Source: JBAXGW01 sp037139195
GTDB lineage: Bacteria > Bacteroidota > Bacteroidia > Bacteroidales > JAHJDW01
Length of the DNA: 64,000 bases
Reading direction: 5' to 3'
Assembly: GCA_037139195.1 (NCBI GenBank)
Contig: JBAXGW010000016.1
Location: 1 to 64,000, forward strand
Shown: positions 9,401 to 17,888 of the stretch, piece by piece
How positions within the stretch are numbered: position 1 is the stretch's first letter
Layout: the number at the start of each line of letters is the position of its first letter
Notes under the pieces: model-generated
Database searches by the model: none
What the model saw: the letters and a program-made list of their open reading frames with translations, nothing else
What the model was told of the DNA's origin: nothing
Made by a program: the position numbers and the translations under genes

Positions 9401-10831
9401 GATTTAAGTATATGTAATGGTGCGAGTATAAATTTAGCTGGTTCTGGTGGAACAACCTATTTATGGTCACCAGCAACAAATTTAAATAATGCAACCTTAA
9501 GTAACCCTAGCGCAAACCCTTCAACAACCACAATTTATACTTTAACTGCTATTAATGGTTCTTGTAGCGGCACTGATAATATGACTTTAACGGTATTCTC
9601 TTTACCAAATGCCAGTGCAGGGTCTGACAAGTCTATATGTGCAGGTGGAAGTGCACAACTTCAAGCAAGTGGTGGCACAAGTTATGCATGGGACAATTCA
9701 ATTTCTGGTTTAGATTCATATACAAGTTCTAATCCAACAGCAAGCCCAACATCAACTAGTACATATAAAGTAAGTGTTTCAGAAAACTCTTGCTTTTCAA
9801 CAGCTCAAGTAACGGTAAATGTGTATGCTATTCCAACTGCAAGTTTGGGATTAGATTTTGAAATTTGCCAGGGCGAGTCAAAAACAATAACAGCAACGGG
9901 AGGCACCTCTTTCTCATGGAATGTTGGTGGTACATCTTCCTCTATAACTGTCTCCCCTGCTGTTAGTAGTACTTATATTGTTACTGTTTCATTAAATGGC
10001 TGTACTGCAAGCGACGAGGTTACTGTTAATGTAAAATCGGCACCTGTAATTAATTTCGATGCAGATATTTTTTCGGGTTGTGCTCCATTAATTGTAAACT
10101 TTTTAGACAATTCAAATCCTACTCCAGACACTTATTTATGGGAATTTGGCGATGGTGGATCTTCAAGCACGCCAAATCCAATTCATGAGTTTACCGATGC
10201 GGGTGTATACGACATTAAGCTTACAGCGTACAATAATGGATGCCAAAGCACATTAACAAAAAATGATTGGATTACGGTATATCCTGTTCCAGAAATCGAT
10301 TTTTCATGGAATCCTTTTGTAGGAGATGAATACAATAATAAAATTGATTTTTCATCCTACAGTAGCACCACAATTAGCACGTATACATGGGATTTCGGCG
10401 ATCCATTTTCTAACGACAACAGTTCTAATATGGCCTTGCCAAGCCATAGATTTACAGCACCCGACAATTATTCCGTTTGGCTTTATGCTGAAAGTCCTTC
10501 TGGATGTAGAGATTCTGTAATGCATAATATTCTAATTAAAGATGTAACAGCAATTTATATCCCAAATTCTTTCACTCCTAATGGCGAAGGCTTAAATGAA
10601 ATGTTTGGCCCGGTTACCTATAATTTAGAATTTGACACCTATAATTTTTACATCTATAATAGATGGGGCGATTTGATTTTTGAAACTAATAATCCAGAAA
10701 CATATTGGGATGGTATTCCTAAAAATGGCAATACTATTTGTCAAGAAGGTGTTTATACTTGGAAAATGGTTTATAAAGAAAAAGAAGGAAAAAGCTATAA
10801 TAGAATTGGTACAGTAACACTAATAAAATAA
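6455..10831 (+). CDS. Large adhesin with Ig-like and PKD repeats, type B T9SS domain
   Basis: A 1458-residue secreted adhesin. The start is placed at ATG 6455 rather than the upstream in-frame 6419, because the methionine at 6455 directly begins a signal peptide (MKKLLIIIFVLFSTIKLFAQ). A cysteine-rich N-terminal region is followed by an Ig-like domain (PSAQTKCNGEAASFSV). A MAM/jelly-roll-like segment (TLFTEDWETGGTAW) follows. Next come about five ~80-residue Ig-like repeats with the theme ATNLNNATLSNPSANPSTTT. A PKD domain then appears (YLWEFGDGGSSSTPNPIHEF), and finally CHU_C (IPNSFTPNGEGLNEMF, YNRWGD). The layout matches SprB-like surface adhesins of gliding or T9SS-bearing Bacteroidota. 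The ligand is unknown. Confidence 0.85.
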   Translation: MKKLLIIIFVLFSTIKLFAQDKGTCTAPYATLTAYADFATADATANYQNQMTSWSPDATGTINTFAKINSGPSGKIGIDLSHNVGAGAADPNCVGNAQREVKLFLASDGACNWASGIPLSAADVNASATVTWSNPEFYNLTPNTDYIVQVRTIIPTTGGCAVQNQYLTYYQIIDPVNCTTCAAPSCDVKDITATDVVTARANISPVLNALTSSLYSNSTLIPGGASITVCVPVTVPTGSTVLGFKQNTRATAGCVVAANLTISYQLTLASSCSTPIAPNSTNADNVGSGFNPEWNNLAPGNYVLCYTMAAKTSMSCTSIDFFSLGYYNVIPPCTQPVISSQPSAQTKCNGEAASFSVTATGGNGYQWQVSTDNGATWTNVTGAIYSGATTSTLAISAVISSMNTYKYRCVISESVGSCPNTSNAALLTVNSGVAPTYTINKTDATCGQSNGSISITGLSAGATLNWTSGPAGATTQASLASVPVGTYTVNITSPSTAGGTTTSTLFTEDWETGGTAWTIDNTGGSNIFVINNAYLGGTCVSGAGNFTVPDVPNQSAAITTAVQSNYLHIKATTTTGATCTAASTNFIPLCANFDAQTSDQKVTMNGVVNTTGYTNIIISFYWLAKGDASGNDYGAIEYSTNNGTTWTQAGAKLNLSGTNWQTSTRTVAAWANIPNLKFRIRWINNATSTPDPPLAIDHIVVTGDQTAPASCGNTVQETITIATTNAPLAPTTTPVNYCIGDAATALTASGTNLLWYNVATGGTAIPTPTPSTTAAGVTTYYVSQSVSGCEGPRAPLAVTVTACCVLPTATAVADFTISCSSFPTGKTIGDPNATTTNVTYKWTPATGLDNDAIANPLANPTTTTVYTLVATASTGTDCTAAASVTVTINKTIPAVNAGSDITINCLSPLSGVQIGATAVSGVTCSWSPTTGLDNATLSNPTANPSTTTPYILTTTNTANGCTASAPITVTVDKTPPVAEAGGDLSICNGASINLAGSGGTTYLWSPATNLNNATLSNPSANPSTTTIYTLTAINGSCSGTDNMTLTVFSLPNASAGSDKSICAGGSAQLQASGGTSYAWDNSISGLDSYTSSNPTASPTSTSTYKVSVSENSCFSTAQVTVNVYAIPTASLGLDFEICQGESKTITATGGTSFSWNVGGTSSSITVSPAVSSTYIVTVSLNGCTASDEVTVNVKSAPVINFDADIFSGCAPLIVNFLDNSNPTPDTYLWEFGDGGSSSTPNPIHEFTDAGVYDIKLTAYNNGCQSTLTKNDWITVYPVPEIDFSWNPFVGDEYNNKIDFSSYSSTTISTYTWDFGDPFSNDNSSNMALPSHRFTAPDNYSVWLYAESPSGCRDSVMHNILIKDVTAIYIPNSFTPNGEGLNEMFGPVTYNLEFDTYNFYIYNRWGDLIFETNNPETYWDGIPKNGNTICQEGVYTWKMVYKEKEGKSYNRIGTVTLIK

Positions 10832-10885
10832 AAACTCGCTTTTATATTTGATATTTTGGTTAATATTTTGCAAAGTGATTTTTTT

Positions 10886-10912
10886 AAGCTCCATTTATTT
10901 GGAGCTTTTTTT
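10886..10912 (+). terminator. Rho-independent terminator of the adhesin gene
   Basis: Stem AAGCTCCA/TGGAGCTT with a 6-nt loop, directly followed by TTTTTTA. It lies 55 bp after the adhesin stop codon. Confidence 0.85.
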
Positions 10913-11005
10913 ATTTAAAACAATTATTATTAGCTAATTAATTTTAGTTTTTATCAATTACAAATAATATTTACAAACTAACAATTTGAAATAATATGGT
11001 TGTCA

Positions 11006-11061
11006 AATTTGGCCTAAGCCATGGGTAATAATATACTATTGATATCGGGTTTAGCCAAATT
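11006..11061. promoter_or_regulatory. Inverted repeat upstream of marR-type gene, possible operator
   Basis: AATTTGGCCTAA (11006-11017) is matched by TTTAGCCAAATT (11050-11061), 10 of 12 bases complementary. It lies just upstream of the -33 element of the efflux operon. MarR-family proteins often autoregulate through palindromes, but the 32-bp spacing is wide, so this is a weak inference. Confidence 0.3.
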
Positions 11062-11095
11062 CTCAATAATATTTTCTGACAATAATGAAAAATAA

Positions 11096-11127
11096 TTTGT
11101 TTTTTTATAAAATACCTATTATATTTG
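11096..11127 (+). promoter_or_regulatory. Bacteroidota-type promoter of the efflux operon
   Basis: TTTG at 11096-11099, a 20-bp spacer, then TATATTTG at 11120-11127. This matches the known Bacteroidota -33/-7 consensus. Transcription would begin a few bases later and the MarR-type start codon follows at 11145. Confidence 0.75.
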
Positions 11128-11144
11128 TTGCATAACTATCAATT

Positions 11145-11585
11145 ATGGAAACAACATTTTTTTTACTTGAAGATTTAATTGGCTTTATTACTGGAAAAGC
11201 TAGTACCGCAATTGGAAGAAAACTCCAACGCAATTTTGTTGCTGCTGAAATTGATATTACGCAAGAACAATGGGCAATTTTAATGGTGCTTTGGAACAAA
11301 AACGGACTAAACCAACAAGAAATTTGCAATGAAGTTTTTAAAGATAGACCCAGTGTTACGCGCCTGCTTGACAATCTAGAGAAATACGGTTATGTTGAAC
11401 GAAAAAAAGAAAAAGAAGATAGAAGAACAAACCTAATTTTTCTAACTGAAAAAGGAAAAAACCTAGAATTAAAAGCTAAAACAATAGCCCAAGAAACACT
11501 TAATCAAGCACTTAAAAATGTTTCTCAAGCCGAAATGATAGTTTGTAAATCAGTGCTCCACAAAGTTTTCGATAATTTATTATAA
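11145..11585 (+). CDS. MarR-family transcriptional regulator
   Basis: A 146-residue winged-helix DNA-binding protein of usual MarR length. The N-terminal dimerisation helix is followed by the helix-turn-helix (LNQQEICNEVF, then RPSVTRLLDNLEKYGYVER) and the wing with the typical D-R-R sequence (KEDRRTNLIFLTEKG, ~residues 87-102). It is the first gene of the operon with TolC, HlyD and ABC-2 permease genes on the same strand, starting 65 bp before the next gene. Such regulators generally repress the efflux genes they precede and respond to small aromatic or lipophilic ligands. The ligand here is unknown. Confidence 0.9.
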   Translation: METTFFLLEDLIGFITGKASTAIGRKLQRNFVAAEIDITQEQWAILMVLWNKNGLNQQEICNEVFKDRPSVTRLLDNLEKYGYVERKKEKEDRRTNLIFLTEKGKNLELKAKTIAQETLNQALKNVSQAEMIVCKSVLHKVFDNLL

Positions 11586-11649
11586 ACAAAACATATTTTA
11601 ATTAACCTAATTTTATTTATCCATTTTGTTGTTTATCTAACTATTATCT

Positions 11650-13065
11650 ATGCAACTATTAAAACTACAAAACACAACAAAAACCAAATTATTTGCATTA
11701 AGCGCACTCATCACTTTATGTAATATAAATGGGTTCAGCCAGACAGAAAGTATTCCGCCAGAACTGAAGAATCTTATTGTTCACGCAATCGACAGCAGTT
11801 ACACGCTGAAAAACAAAGAAATTGAAGTTCAACAAACTTTAATTCAAAAAACATCGGTATGGGAAACCTACCTACCAAAATTATCAGCAGACGGAATGTA
11901 TGCAACTGGCGCTGCAGATATTACACTCGACATTCCAAAGAAAACCGGAATGATACTTCAACTACCACAATCTGGGGAAATGACTTTTAATAACAAAGCA
12001 AATTTTTCATTGGCTACGTTAAATGCTTCAATGCCATTATTTACTGGCTTTAAAGTCCCTTATTCAGCAAAAGCTTTAGAACAAAAGAAGGCAGCACAAC
12101 AATTTTTAATTGAAAAAGACAAAGCAGAAATTGTACGTGATGTTATCAAAACGTATGATATGCTTGCTGTATTAAAACAATCTGAGCTTGTACTTGATGA
12201 AAGTGCAAAAAGGCTAGAATACGAGAAACATTTGTCGGACAAAGCACTTGAAAACGAACTAATTGCTCCTTACGAGCAAAAAAAGATAGAAATTGCTATT
12301 TTAAGCCTTGACGCAAAAAGAGTTGAATTAACTGGGAATAAAAAGTTAGTAATTCAAAAATTATCAATGCTAACTCATTTGCCCGAAGATACAATCAGCA
12401 AACTTAACGTAAACATTACTGCTTGGGTTATTGAAAATACAGAAGGAACAATTGAAAATAGAGCTGAATTAAAAGCCCTTGATGCAGCTTTTTTAGCCAA
12501 TAAATTCAAAATGAAATCCGACCAATATTATTGGCTCCCAAAAATTCAAGCAATGGGAACATACGGATATGCAAATGTTGGCGATTTAAATATCAAAACC
12601 CCTTTCTATCACCCACTTCTAAAATCAAATATTGAATTAGATGTAACAAAAACAGAAATAAATCCAGCATGGTATGTTGGTGTGGGCTTTAAATGGGAGA
12701 TATTTGATGGTTTCCATGGTCATCATATTAATCAAACGGCAAAGCTCGAAATGCAGAAAACGCTAAATTCGAAATATGAAGCCGAAAACCTATTGAATTT
12801 AAACCTTCAAAAATCAAAAGTAGATTTACAAGTAGCTAACCAACAACTTAAAATAAAGCAAAAACAAGTTGAATACGAACAAAGTATCCTCCAACAATCT
12901 ATTAAAAGCTACCATGAGGGATTAATTTCTATAAATGAGCGTATTACAGAAGAAACAGAATTTCAGAAAATTCAGTTAGATTATATTCAAGCAATATATA
13001 ACCAACGCCTGAATGCAGTTAATTACCTCGACGCAACTGGTTTGCTAACTAAACAAAGCTTCTAA
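11650..13065 (+). CDS. TolC-family outer membrane efflux protein
   Basis: A 471-residue outer-membrane channel subunit. Residues ~1-30 form a signal peptide (cleavage near GFSQ). Two OEP (outer membrane efflux) halves follow, ~45-240 and ~275-460, each rich in long Ala/Lys/Glu/Gln helices that would form the periplasmic alpha-barrel, with short amphipathic beta segments such as PKIQAMGTYGYANVGDL and WEIFDGF. The second gene of the efflux operon, 25 bp before the membrane-fusion gene. It would provide the outer-membrane exit of a tripartite pump. Substrate unknown. Confidence 0.9.
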   Translation: MQLLKLQNTTKTKLFALSALITLCNINGFSQTESIPPELKNLIVHAIDSSYTLKNKEIEVQQTLIQKTSVWETYLPKLSADGMYATGAADITLDIPKKTGMILQLPQSGEMTFNNKANFSLATLNASMPLFTGFKVPYSAKALEQKKAAQQFLIEKDKAEIVRDVIKTYDMLAVLKQSELVLDESAKRLEYEKHLSDKALENELIAPYEQKKIEIAILSLDAKRVELTGNKKLVIQKLSMLTHLPEDTISKLNVNITAWVIENTEGTIENRAELKALDAAFLANKFKMKSDQYYWLPKIQAMGTYGYANVGDLNIKTPFYHPLLKSNIELDVTKTEINPAWYVGVGFKWEIFDGFHGHHINQTAKLEMQKTLNSKYEAENLLNLNLQKSKVDLQVANQQLKIKQKQVEYEQSILQQSIKSYHEGLISINERITEETEFQKIQLDYIQAIYNQRLNAVNYLDATGLLTKQSF

Positions 13066-13090
13066 TTAAATAACTTAAAAAAAAACAATC

Positions 13091-14047
13091 ATGAAAAAAA
13101 TAACCATACTATTACTCATCTTCACCAGCCTAATTTACTCATGTAAAAATAAAACAAACGAAAAGAAAATTTTAGGTAAAGTAAAAAAAGAAACTGTTTC
13201 TGTTGTGCCTAAAATTCCGGGCAAAATAATTAAAATATATGTTAGCGAAGGTGATATTGTTAAAAAAGGCGATACACTTGCCCTACTCGACCTTCCAGAA
13301 GTGGCAACAAAAGTTGAACAAGCCGAAGGCGCTTTATTTTCTGCTAGTGCACAATACGATATGACATTAAATGGAGCTACTACTAATCAAATCAAGCAAC
13401 TTCAATCTAAACTACTTGGAACTAAGGAACAATATGATTTTGCAGAAAAATCAGTCAATAGAATTAAAAATTTATTAACTGATTCATTAATATCTAAACA
13501 AAAATACGATGAAACCTATGCTAAATACATGGGTGCAAAAGCACAATACGACGCAGCATCAGCAGAATTAGCCGAAGCACTAAAAGGAGTTAGAGAAGAA
13601 AGTCAAAGAATGGCATTAGGTCAAAAAGACCGAGCAAAAGGTGCTGTTAACGAAGCAAATGTTGCACTTAAAGAACGTTATATACTTGCACCCGACGATA
13701 TGTCGATTGAAACTATTACGCTTCACCAAGGCGAACTTGCTTTAGCTGGATATGCAATGTTTAATGGGTATCTAACAAACACTGCATCATTTCGCTTCAC
13801 AATTGCAGAATCAGAAATTTCTAAATACAGTTTAAATTTACCTTTATCTGTTGAAATTCCATATTTGAAAAAAAGTACAGCTTGCACTGTTACTTCAGTT
13901 AAACAGCTAAACAAATACGCAGAAATGACTACAGCATTTCCTGATTTTGAAATTAGCGAAAGCGTCTATGAAGTCAAATTAACACCGTCTAACATAGAAG
14001 ATGCAAAAAATATATACGCAAATGCAACTGCAATATTATTAAAATAA
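13091..14047 (+). CDS. HlyD-family membrane-fusion lipoprotein
   Basis: A 318-residue periplasmic adaptor. Its N-terminus ends in a lipobox (SLIYSC, Cys18), so it is probably lipid-anchored. A biotinyl-lipoyl-like hairpin half (VVPKIPGKIIKIYVSEGDIVKKGDTLALL) covers ~38-68. A coiled-coil hairpin spans ~75-195. The second lipoyl half and beta-barrel follow (ERYILAPDDMSIETITLHQGE). Adaptors of this type link the inner-membrane transporter to TolC. It lies between the TolC and permease genes, 24 bp from the permease. Confidence 0.9.
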   Translation: MKKITILLLIFTSLIYSCKNKTNEKKILGKVKKETVSVVPKIPGKIIKIYVSEGDIVKKGDTLALLDLPEVATKVEQAEGALFSASAQYDMTLNGATTNQIKQLQSKLLGTKEQYDFAEKSVNRIKNLLTDSLISKQKYDETYAKYMGAKAQYDAASAELAEALKGVREESQRMALGQKDRAKGAVNEANVALKERYILAPDDMSIETITLHQGELALAGYAMFNGYLTNTASFRFTIAESEISKYSLNLPLSVEIPYLKKSTACTVTSVKQLNKYAEMTTAFPDFEISESVYEVKLTPSNIEDAKNIYANATAILLK

Positions 14048-14071
14048 ATTTCTAACTAACAACCCTACATT

Positions 14072-15247
14072 ATGAAAGAAATTTTAAAAGATTGGCTTTT
14101 CCTTTTAGGCAGAGAGTTTGCCCATTTTTGGAGATATAATATCATTAAAATCATATTCCTTGGTGCGCCTTTGATATATGGAATACTCTTTGGTTATGTT
14201 TATCAAAAAGGTAAAGTTACTGATTTACCTATTGTTCTAGTTGACCAAGATCATTCGCCTACAAGTGCTAAAGTTATTGATATGCTTGATGAAAGCGAAG
14301 TAATCAACGTAGTGAAAATAAAAGATCAAGAAATTGACTTGAAAAAAGAGATGCTTGATAATGAAGCTGATGCAATAGTAATTATTCCAGAAAATTTTGA
14401 AGCAGATATATTGCAAAAAAGAATGCCCGAAATCAATGTAAAAATGAATACTGCAAATATTCTAACAGCCAATTTCTCAAGCAAGGCTTTGCAAATGGTT
14501 TTTGGCACTTTAAATGCTGGAATTGAAATTGAGGCATTAAAAAAACAAGGTATAAATCAAGAAATTGCTTCGCATTTATATGAGCCATTCAAAGTTAATT
14601 ACATAAAATATTATAATAAATCATCTAATTACATGTATTTTCTTTGGCCAGGTATGCTTGGAACTATTTTACAACAAGTATTATTAATAGCATTAGCCTT
14701 GAGCTTCGCTCGTGAATTTGAACACCGAACTTTTTTTAAAAATTTCTATCCAAAAACACATAATCTATTAGCGGCAATATTAATTAAATGCATTCCTTAC
14801 TGGGTTTTATCAAGTTTGGTTTGGGCTTCATTTGTAGGAATGTTTTATTTTTTCAAATTACCAATACCCGAAAACATGGTTGCTATAAATCTATTGGGTA
14901 TGTTATTTATTGTTGCAGTAACTTTTTTAGGTGTGCTAATAAGTGTTGCTCTGCCAACCCAATTAAGCGCAACCGATGTTTTAATGATTGTAGCAACACC
15001 AAGTTTTGTTATAAGTGGATTTACTTGGCCACTAAGCCAAATGCCAACTTTTGTACAAAACATTGCAAATTGCATTCCACTAACTCATTTTTTAAACGGA
15101 TTCAGAAAAGCTTATATGCTGAATGCAAGTTTAGCTGATGTTCAACCACAAATAAATGCTTTGCTAATAATGATAGGAGTATTTCTAACTTTAGCCCTCT
15201 CTTTACTCTATACTAAAGTGTATATACTAAGAAATGCTAAGATATAG
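14072..15247 (+). CDS. ABC-2 type transporter permease
   Basis: A 391-residue inner-membrane permease of the YhhJ/YbhR type. One transmembrane helix lies at ~25-45, a large extracytoplasmic domain at ~46-185 (IVLVDQDHSPTSAKVIDML), then five C-terminal transmembrane helices. The conserved ABC-2 ending is visible (VISGFTWPLSQMPTFVQNIA, then IPLTHFLNGFRKAY). Last gene of the efflux operon. No ATP-binding subunit and no second permease are encoded next to it, so the ATPase must be encoded elsewhere or the pump is incomplete. Confidence 0.85.
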   Translation: MKEILKDWLFLLGREFAHFWRYNIIKIIFLGAPLIYGILFGYVYQKGKVTDLPIVLVDQDHSPTSAKVIDMLDESEVINVVKIKDQEIDLKKEMLDNEADAIVIIPENFEADILQKRMPEINVKMNTANILTANFSSKALQMVFGTLNAGIEIEALKKQGINQEIASHLYEPFKVNYIKYYNKSSNYMYFLWPGMLGTILQQVLLIALALSFAREFEHRTFFKNFYPKTHNLLAAILIKCIPYWVLSSLVWASFVGMFYFFKLPIPENMVAINLLGMLFIVAVTFLGVLISVALPTQLSATDVLMIVATPSFVISGFTWPLSQMPTFVQNIANCIPLTHFLNGFRKAYMLNASLADVQPQINALLIMIGVFLTLALSLLYTKVYILRNAKI

Positions 15248-15278
15248 AAAAAAAAAAAAAAACTCAGCTGTTCATGTA

Positions 15279-15324
15279 AACCAATACTAAAGTCTTTTGC
15301 AAAAAAGCTTTGTATTGGTTTTTT
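15279..15324 (+). terminator. Terminator of the efflux operon
   Basis: Stem AACCAATAC-t-AAAG / CTTT-GTATTGGTT followed by TTTTG. It lies 30 bp after the permease stop. Confidence 0.75.
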
Positions 15325-15325
15325 G

Positions 15326-15356
15326 TTTGATTATTAAAAAAAAATAGTTAGGTTTG
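15326..15356 (+). promoter_or_regulatory. Bacteroidota-type promoter of the DUF1456 gene
   Basis: TTTG at 15326-15329, a 19-bp spacer, and TAGGTTTG at 15349-15356, 20 bp before the ATG at 15377. It overlaps the end of the preceding terminator. Confidence 0.7.
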
Positions 15357-15376
15357 TAAACAAAAGAACAGGATTT

Positions 15377-15628
15377 ATGGTTAACAACGATATTTTAAAG
15401 AAATTAAGAGTAGCTCTTCAACTCAGAGACGATGATATAGTAGAAATATTAAGCTTAGTAGATTTTAGAATCACTAAAACCGAGCTAAGTGCCTTTTTTC
15501 GTGCCGAAGACCATCCAAATTATGTTGAATGTGGAGACCAGATTTTGCGTAATTTCTTAAATGGTTTGGTTATTTATAAAAGAGGACCAATGCCTCCAAA
15601 GAGTGAAAAAGTAAAAAGTGAAAAGTAA
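15377..15628 (+). CDS. Single-domain DUF1456 (YehS-like) protein
   Basis: An 83-residue protein with one DUF1456 unit (NNDILKKLRVALQLRDDDIVEIL, then FFRAEDHPNYVECGDQILRNFLNGL). E. coli YehS is about twice as long and carries two such units, so this is a half-length form. The last ~9 residues (KSEKVKSEK) are encoded by a short purine-rich tandem repeat that runs into a REP-like element, which suggests the C-terminus was altered by repeat DNA. Function of the family is unknown. Confidence 0.8.
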   Translation: MVNNDILKKLRVALQLRDDDIVEILSLVDFRITKTELSAFFRAEDHPNYVECGDQILRNFLNGLVIYKRGPMPPKSEKVKSEK

Positions 15629-15670
15629 AAAGGTGATGAATCACTCACTTTATAAACTTTAAGAACTTTG

Positions 15671-15688
15671 GCTTCGACTCCGCTCAGC
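15671..15688. repeat. REP-like dispersed motif, copy b
   Basis: GCTTCGACTCCGCTCAGC, in the gap between the DUF1456 and nitrilase genes. It is preceded by an AGTGAAAAGTAAAA purine tandem repeat. Confidence 0.6.
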
Positions 15689-15719
15689 TACCAAATAAAA
15701 CTTTTAACTTTACAACTCT

Positions 15720-16508
15720 ATGAAAGTAGGCTATCTTCAATTTCAGCCAAAGATTAATTGCTTAGCTGAAAACATTCAAAATATTAGTTTCTTTTTAAAT
15801 AATTGCGAAGATTTTGATTTAGTAGTTTTGCCCGAATTAGCTAATTCAGGTTATAATTTCTCATCAAAAGAGGAAGCATTAGCTAATGCCGAAGAAATAA
15901 ATAAAAGTAAATATATAAATGCACTTACCGAAATTTGCAAAAAAAGAAAATGCCATATTGTAAGCGGCTTTTGCGAGTTAGAAAATGGCAAACTATATAA
16001 TTCCTCGGTTTTAATAAACGAAAAAGGAGTTCTAGGAGTTTACAGAAAATTGCATCTTTTTTTCAACGAACAAGATTATTTTGAGCCAGGCAATCTAGGT
16101 CTTCCTATTTTTTCTGTTAATGGCGTTAAAATTGGCATGTTGGTTTGTTTCGATTGGATGTTTCCAGAAGTATGGCGAATACTAGCTATGAAAGGAGCTG
16201 ACATCATTTGCCATCCGTCAAATCTAGTTCTTCCTTATGCACAAAAAGCAGTTCCAATTTATGCGTTAACAAACAGAGTATTTACAATTACAGCAAATAG
16301 AATTGGAACTGAAGGCGACTTAAAATTCACAGGGCAATCTGTTATATCAGATACCAGAGGAGAAATTTTGTGTAAAGCTTCAGAAACAGCAGAAGAACTA
16401 ATGTTTACATTTATAGAGACCCTTGATGCTAAAAACAAGATGATTACAGCTAAAAATCATATTTTCAAAAGCAGAAGACCCGATGAATATCTGGATTTAA
16501 TAAAATAA
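15720..16508 (+). CDS. Nitrilase/omega-amidase family carbon-nitrogen hydrolase
   Basis: A 262-residue cytoplasmic hydrolase. The nitrilase catalytic triad is complete: Glu39 (VVLPELANSG), Lys110 (GVYRKLHLF) and Cys143 (GMLVCFDWMFPEVWR). Fold length and motif spacing fit the amidase branch of the nitrilase superfamily rather than true nitrilases. It would hydrolyse a small amide or carbamoyl compound; the substrate cannot be told. Its stop is 4 bp before the antiporter start, so the two are probably co-transcribed. Confidence 0.88.
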   Translation: MKVGYLQFQPKINCLAENIQNISFFLNNCEDFDLVVLPELANSGYNFSSKEEALANAEEINKSKYINALTEICKKRKCHIVSGFCELENGKLYNSSVLINEKGVLGVYRKLHLFFNEQDYFEPGNLGLPIFSVNGVKIGMLVCFDWMFPEVWRILAMKGADIICHPSNLVLPYAQKAVPIYALTNRVFTITANRIGTEGDLKFTGQSVISDTRGEILCKASETAEELMFTFIETLDAKNKMITAKNHIFKSRRPDEYLDLIK

Positions 16509-16512
16509 TTTT

Positions 16513-17847
16513 ATGAAAAACTACTTTTATATTATTGCGTTAATTGCGGCTGCTTTTGGTTTAAACCTAATTGCTCCAAGCATCGTTAATTATTTGATAG
16601 CACTTGGTGGTACTGATTCTATTATCACTCAAACACTTTGGTGCATGGTAATCCTTTTCGGATTTGGCTGGGTTGCCTCCGAAGTTAGCGAAGGCACCAT
16701 ATTTCCGTCATTCACCTTACAGCTTATGCTAAGTATAGTTCTTCATAATGCATTATCTCCTTTATCACTCAATGTTGCAATGATTGTTGTTATATGTACT
16801 ACAATGGCTGCAATTATATTAAAATCGGGTGGAGACGAAGTAGTGAGAAAAGATTTTGCTAAAATTGCATACCCAACAATTATGATTGCTGTAGTTGGCT
16901 ACTTGGCAACATTCTTTGTAGCATTTGCTCTGTTTTTTTACACAGGTCTACTCGACCTAAAAACTGCGGCTCTTTTATCAGCAATCATTGGCTCTACCGA
17001 CCCTGCTGCACTTATCCCAACATTAAAGAAAGTTACTTTTAAAACTGAATACACTCGATTAACGGACATCTCGGTTGCTGAATCGGCGTTAAACGATGCC
17101 GTTGGAGCAATATTTACGGGAGCCGTAATAATGATGTTCTCTGCTTCAAATGCATCATCTATTAGCTCAATGGGCAGTTTAGCTAGTGGTTTGTTTTCAG
17201 GCGAAAACATGTTAAAACTTGGCGAACAATTTCTTTTTGGAACCATTGTTGGAGTAATTTGCTGGGGAATAATGATTTGGTATGAAAAGCTTACAAACAA
17301 AAGAGCTGAAACTGCTTATGATTATGCTATTCATCTTTTCGTGCCAATTTTTGCTTATTTATTAGCTACTGCCATTCATGGCAATGGTTTTTTAGCAGCT
17401 TTCGTTTGCGGATTATTAGCAAACTACAATTTTAGTAATTCAAACTTCCACAAAACGCTTAACATTACTGAGACTCAGATTGAATCAATTGCAAAACCAA
17501 CAATTTTTATGATGGTTGGTCCTTTAATTGGCTTAAACGAATTATTTCAATATGCAGGAGTTGGTTTTGCAGTAGCAATGCTATTTATAATTATTGCCAG
17601 ACCTATTGCTGTATTTGTAAGTCTTCTACCTACAAAAATCTCTTTAAAAGAAAAAGGGTTTTTATGCATAATCCGCGAAACAGGAGTTATTCCAGTAGTT
17701 CTAGCAGTTTTAACAATGAGTCAATTCCCGAATCTAAAAATGTTAATGCCTGTTACAGCTTGGGTTGTAATTTGGACATTAATTCTTTTACCTGCAATAA
17801 CTCCATTTTGGGGGAAAATATGCAATGTACTTGAAATCAACAAATAA
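16513..17847 (+). CDS. Cation:proton antiporter (CPA1/NhaP-like)
   Basis: A 444-residue membrane protein with about 12-13 hydrophobic segments. Diagnostic motifs are GSTDPAALIPTL (~residues 157-168, the unwound-helix ion site) and AESALNDAVGAIF (~190-202), both characteristic of CPA1 Na+/H+ antiporters. A conserved region with a glycine-rich helix and HGNGFLAAFVCG follows. No C-terminal cytoplasmic regulatory domain is present. It would exchange Na+ or K+ for H+ at the inner membrane. It is in operon with the upstream amidase; the link between the two is not obvious. Confidence 0.88.
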   Translation: MKNYFYIIALIAAAFGLNLIAPSIVNYLIALGGTDSIITQTLWCMVILFGFGWVASEVSEGTIFPSFTLQLMLSIVLHNALSPLSLNVAMIVVICTTMAAIILKSGGDEVVRKDFAKIAYPTIMIAVVGYLATFFVAFALFFYTGLLDLKTAALLSAIIGSTDPAALIPTLKKVTFKTEYTRLTDISVAESALNDAVGAIFTGAVIMMFSASNASSISSMGSLASGLFSGENMLKLGEQFLFGTIVGVICWGIMIWYEKLTNKRAETAYDYAIHLFVPIFAYLLATAIHGNGFLAAFVCGLLANYNFSNSNFHKTLNITETQIESIAKPTIFMMVGPLIGLNELFQYAGVGFAVAMLFIIIARPIAVFVSLLPTKISLKEKGFLCIIRETGVIPVVLAVLTMSQFPNLKMLMPVTAWVVIWTLILLPAITPFWGKICNVLEINK

Positions 17848-17888
17848 AAAAATTTACAATTAATTTTTGAAAAACTCAACGAAAACAG

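Noticed and set aside
14788..15138. Overlapping ORF inside the ABC-2 permease
   Set aside because: Shadow frame of a well-supported membrane protein gene; its translation is low-complexity.
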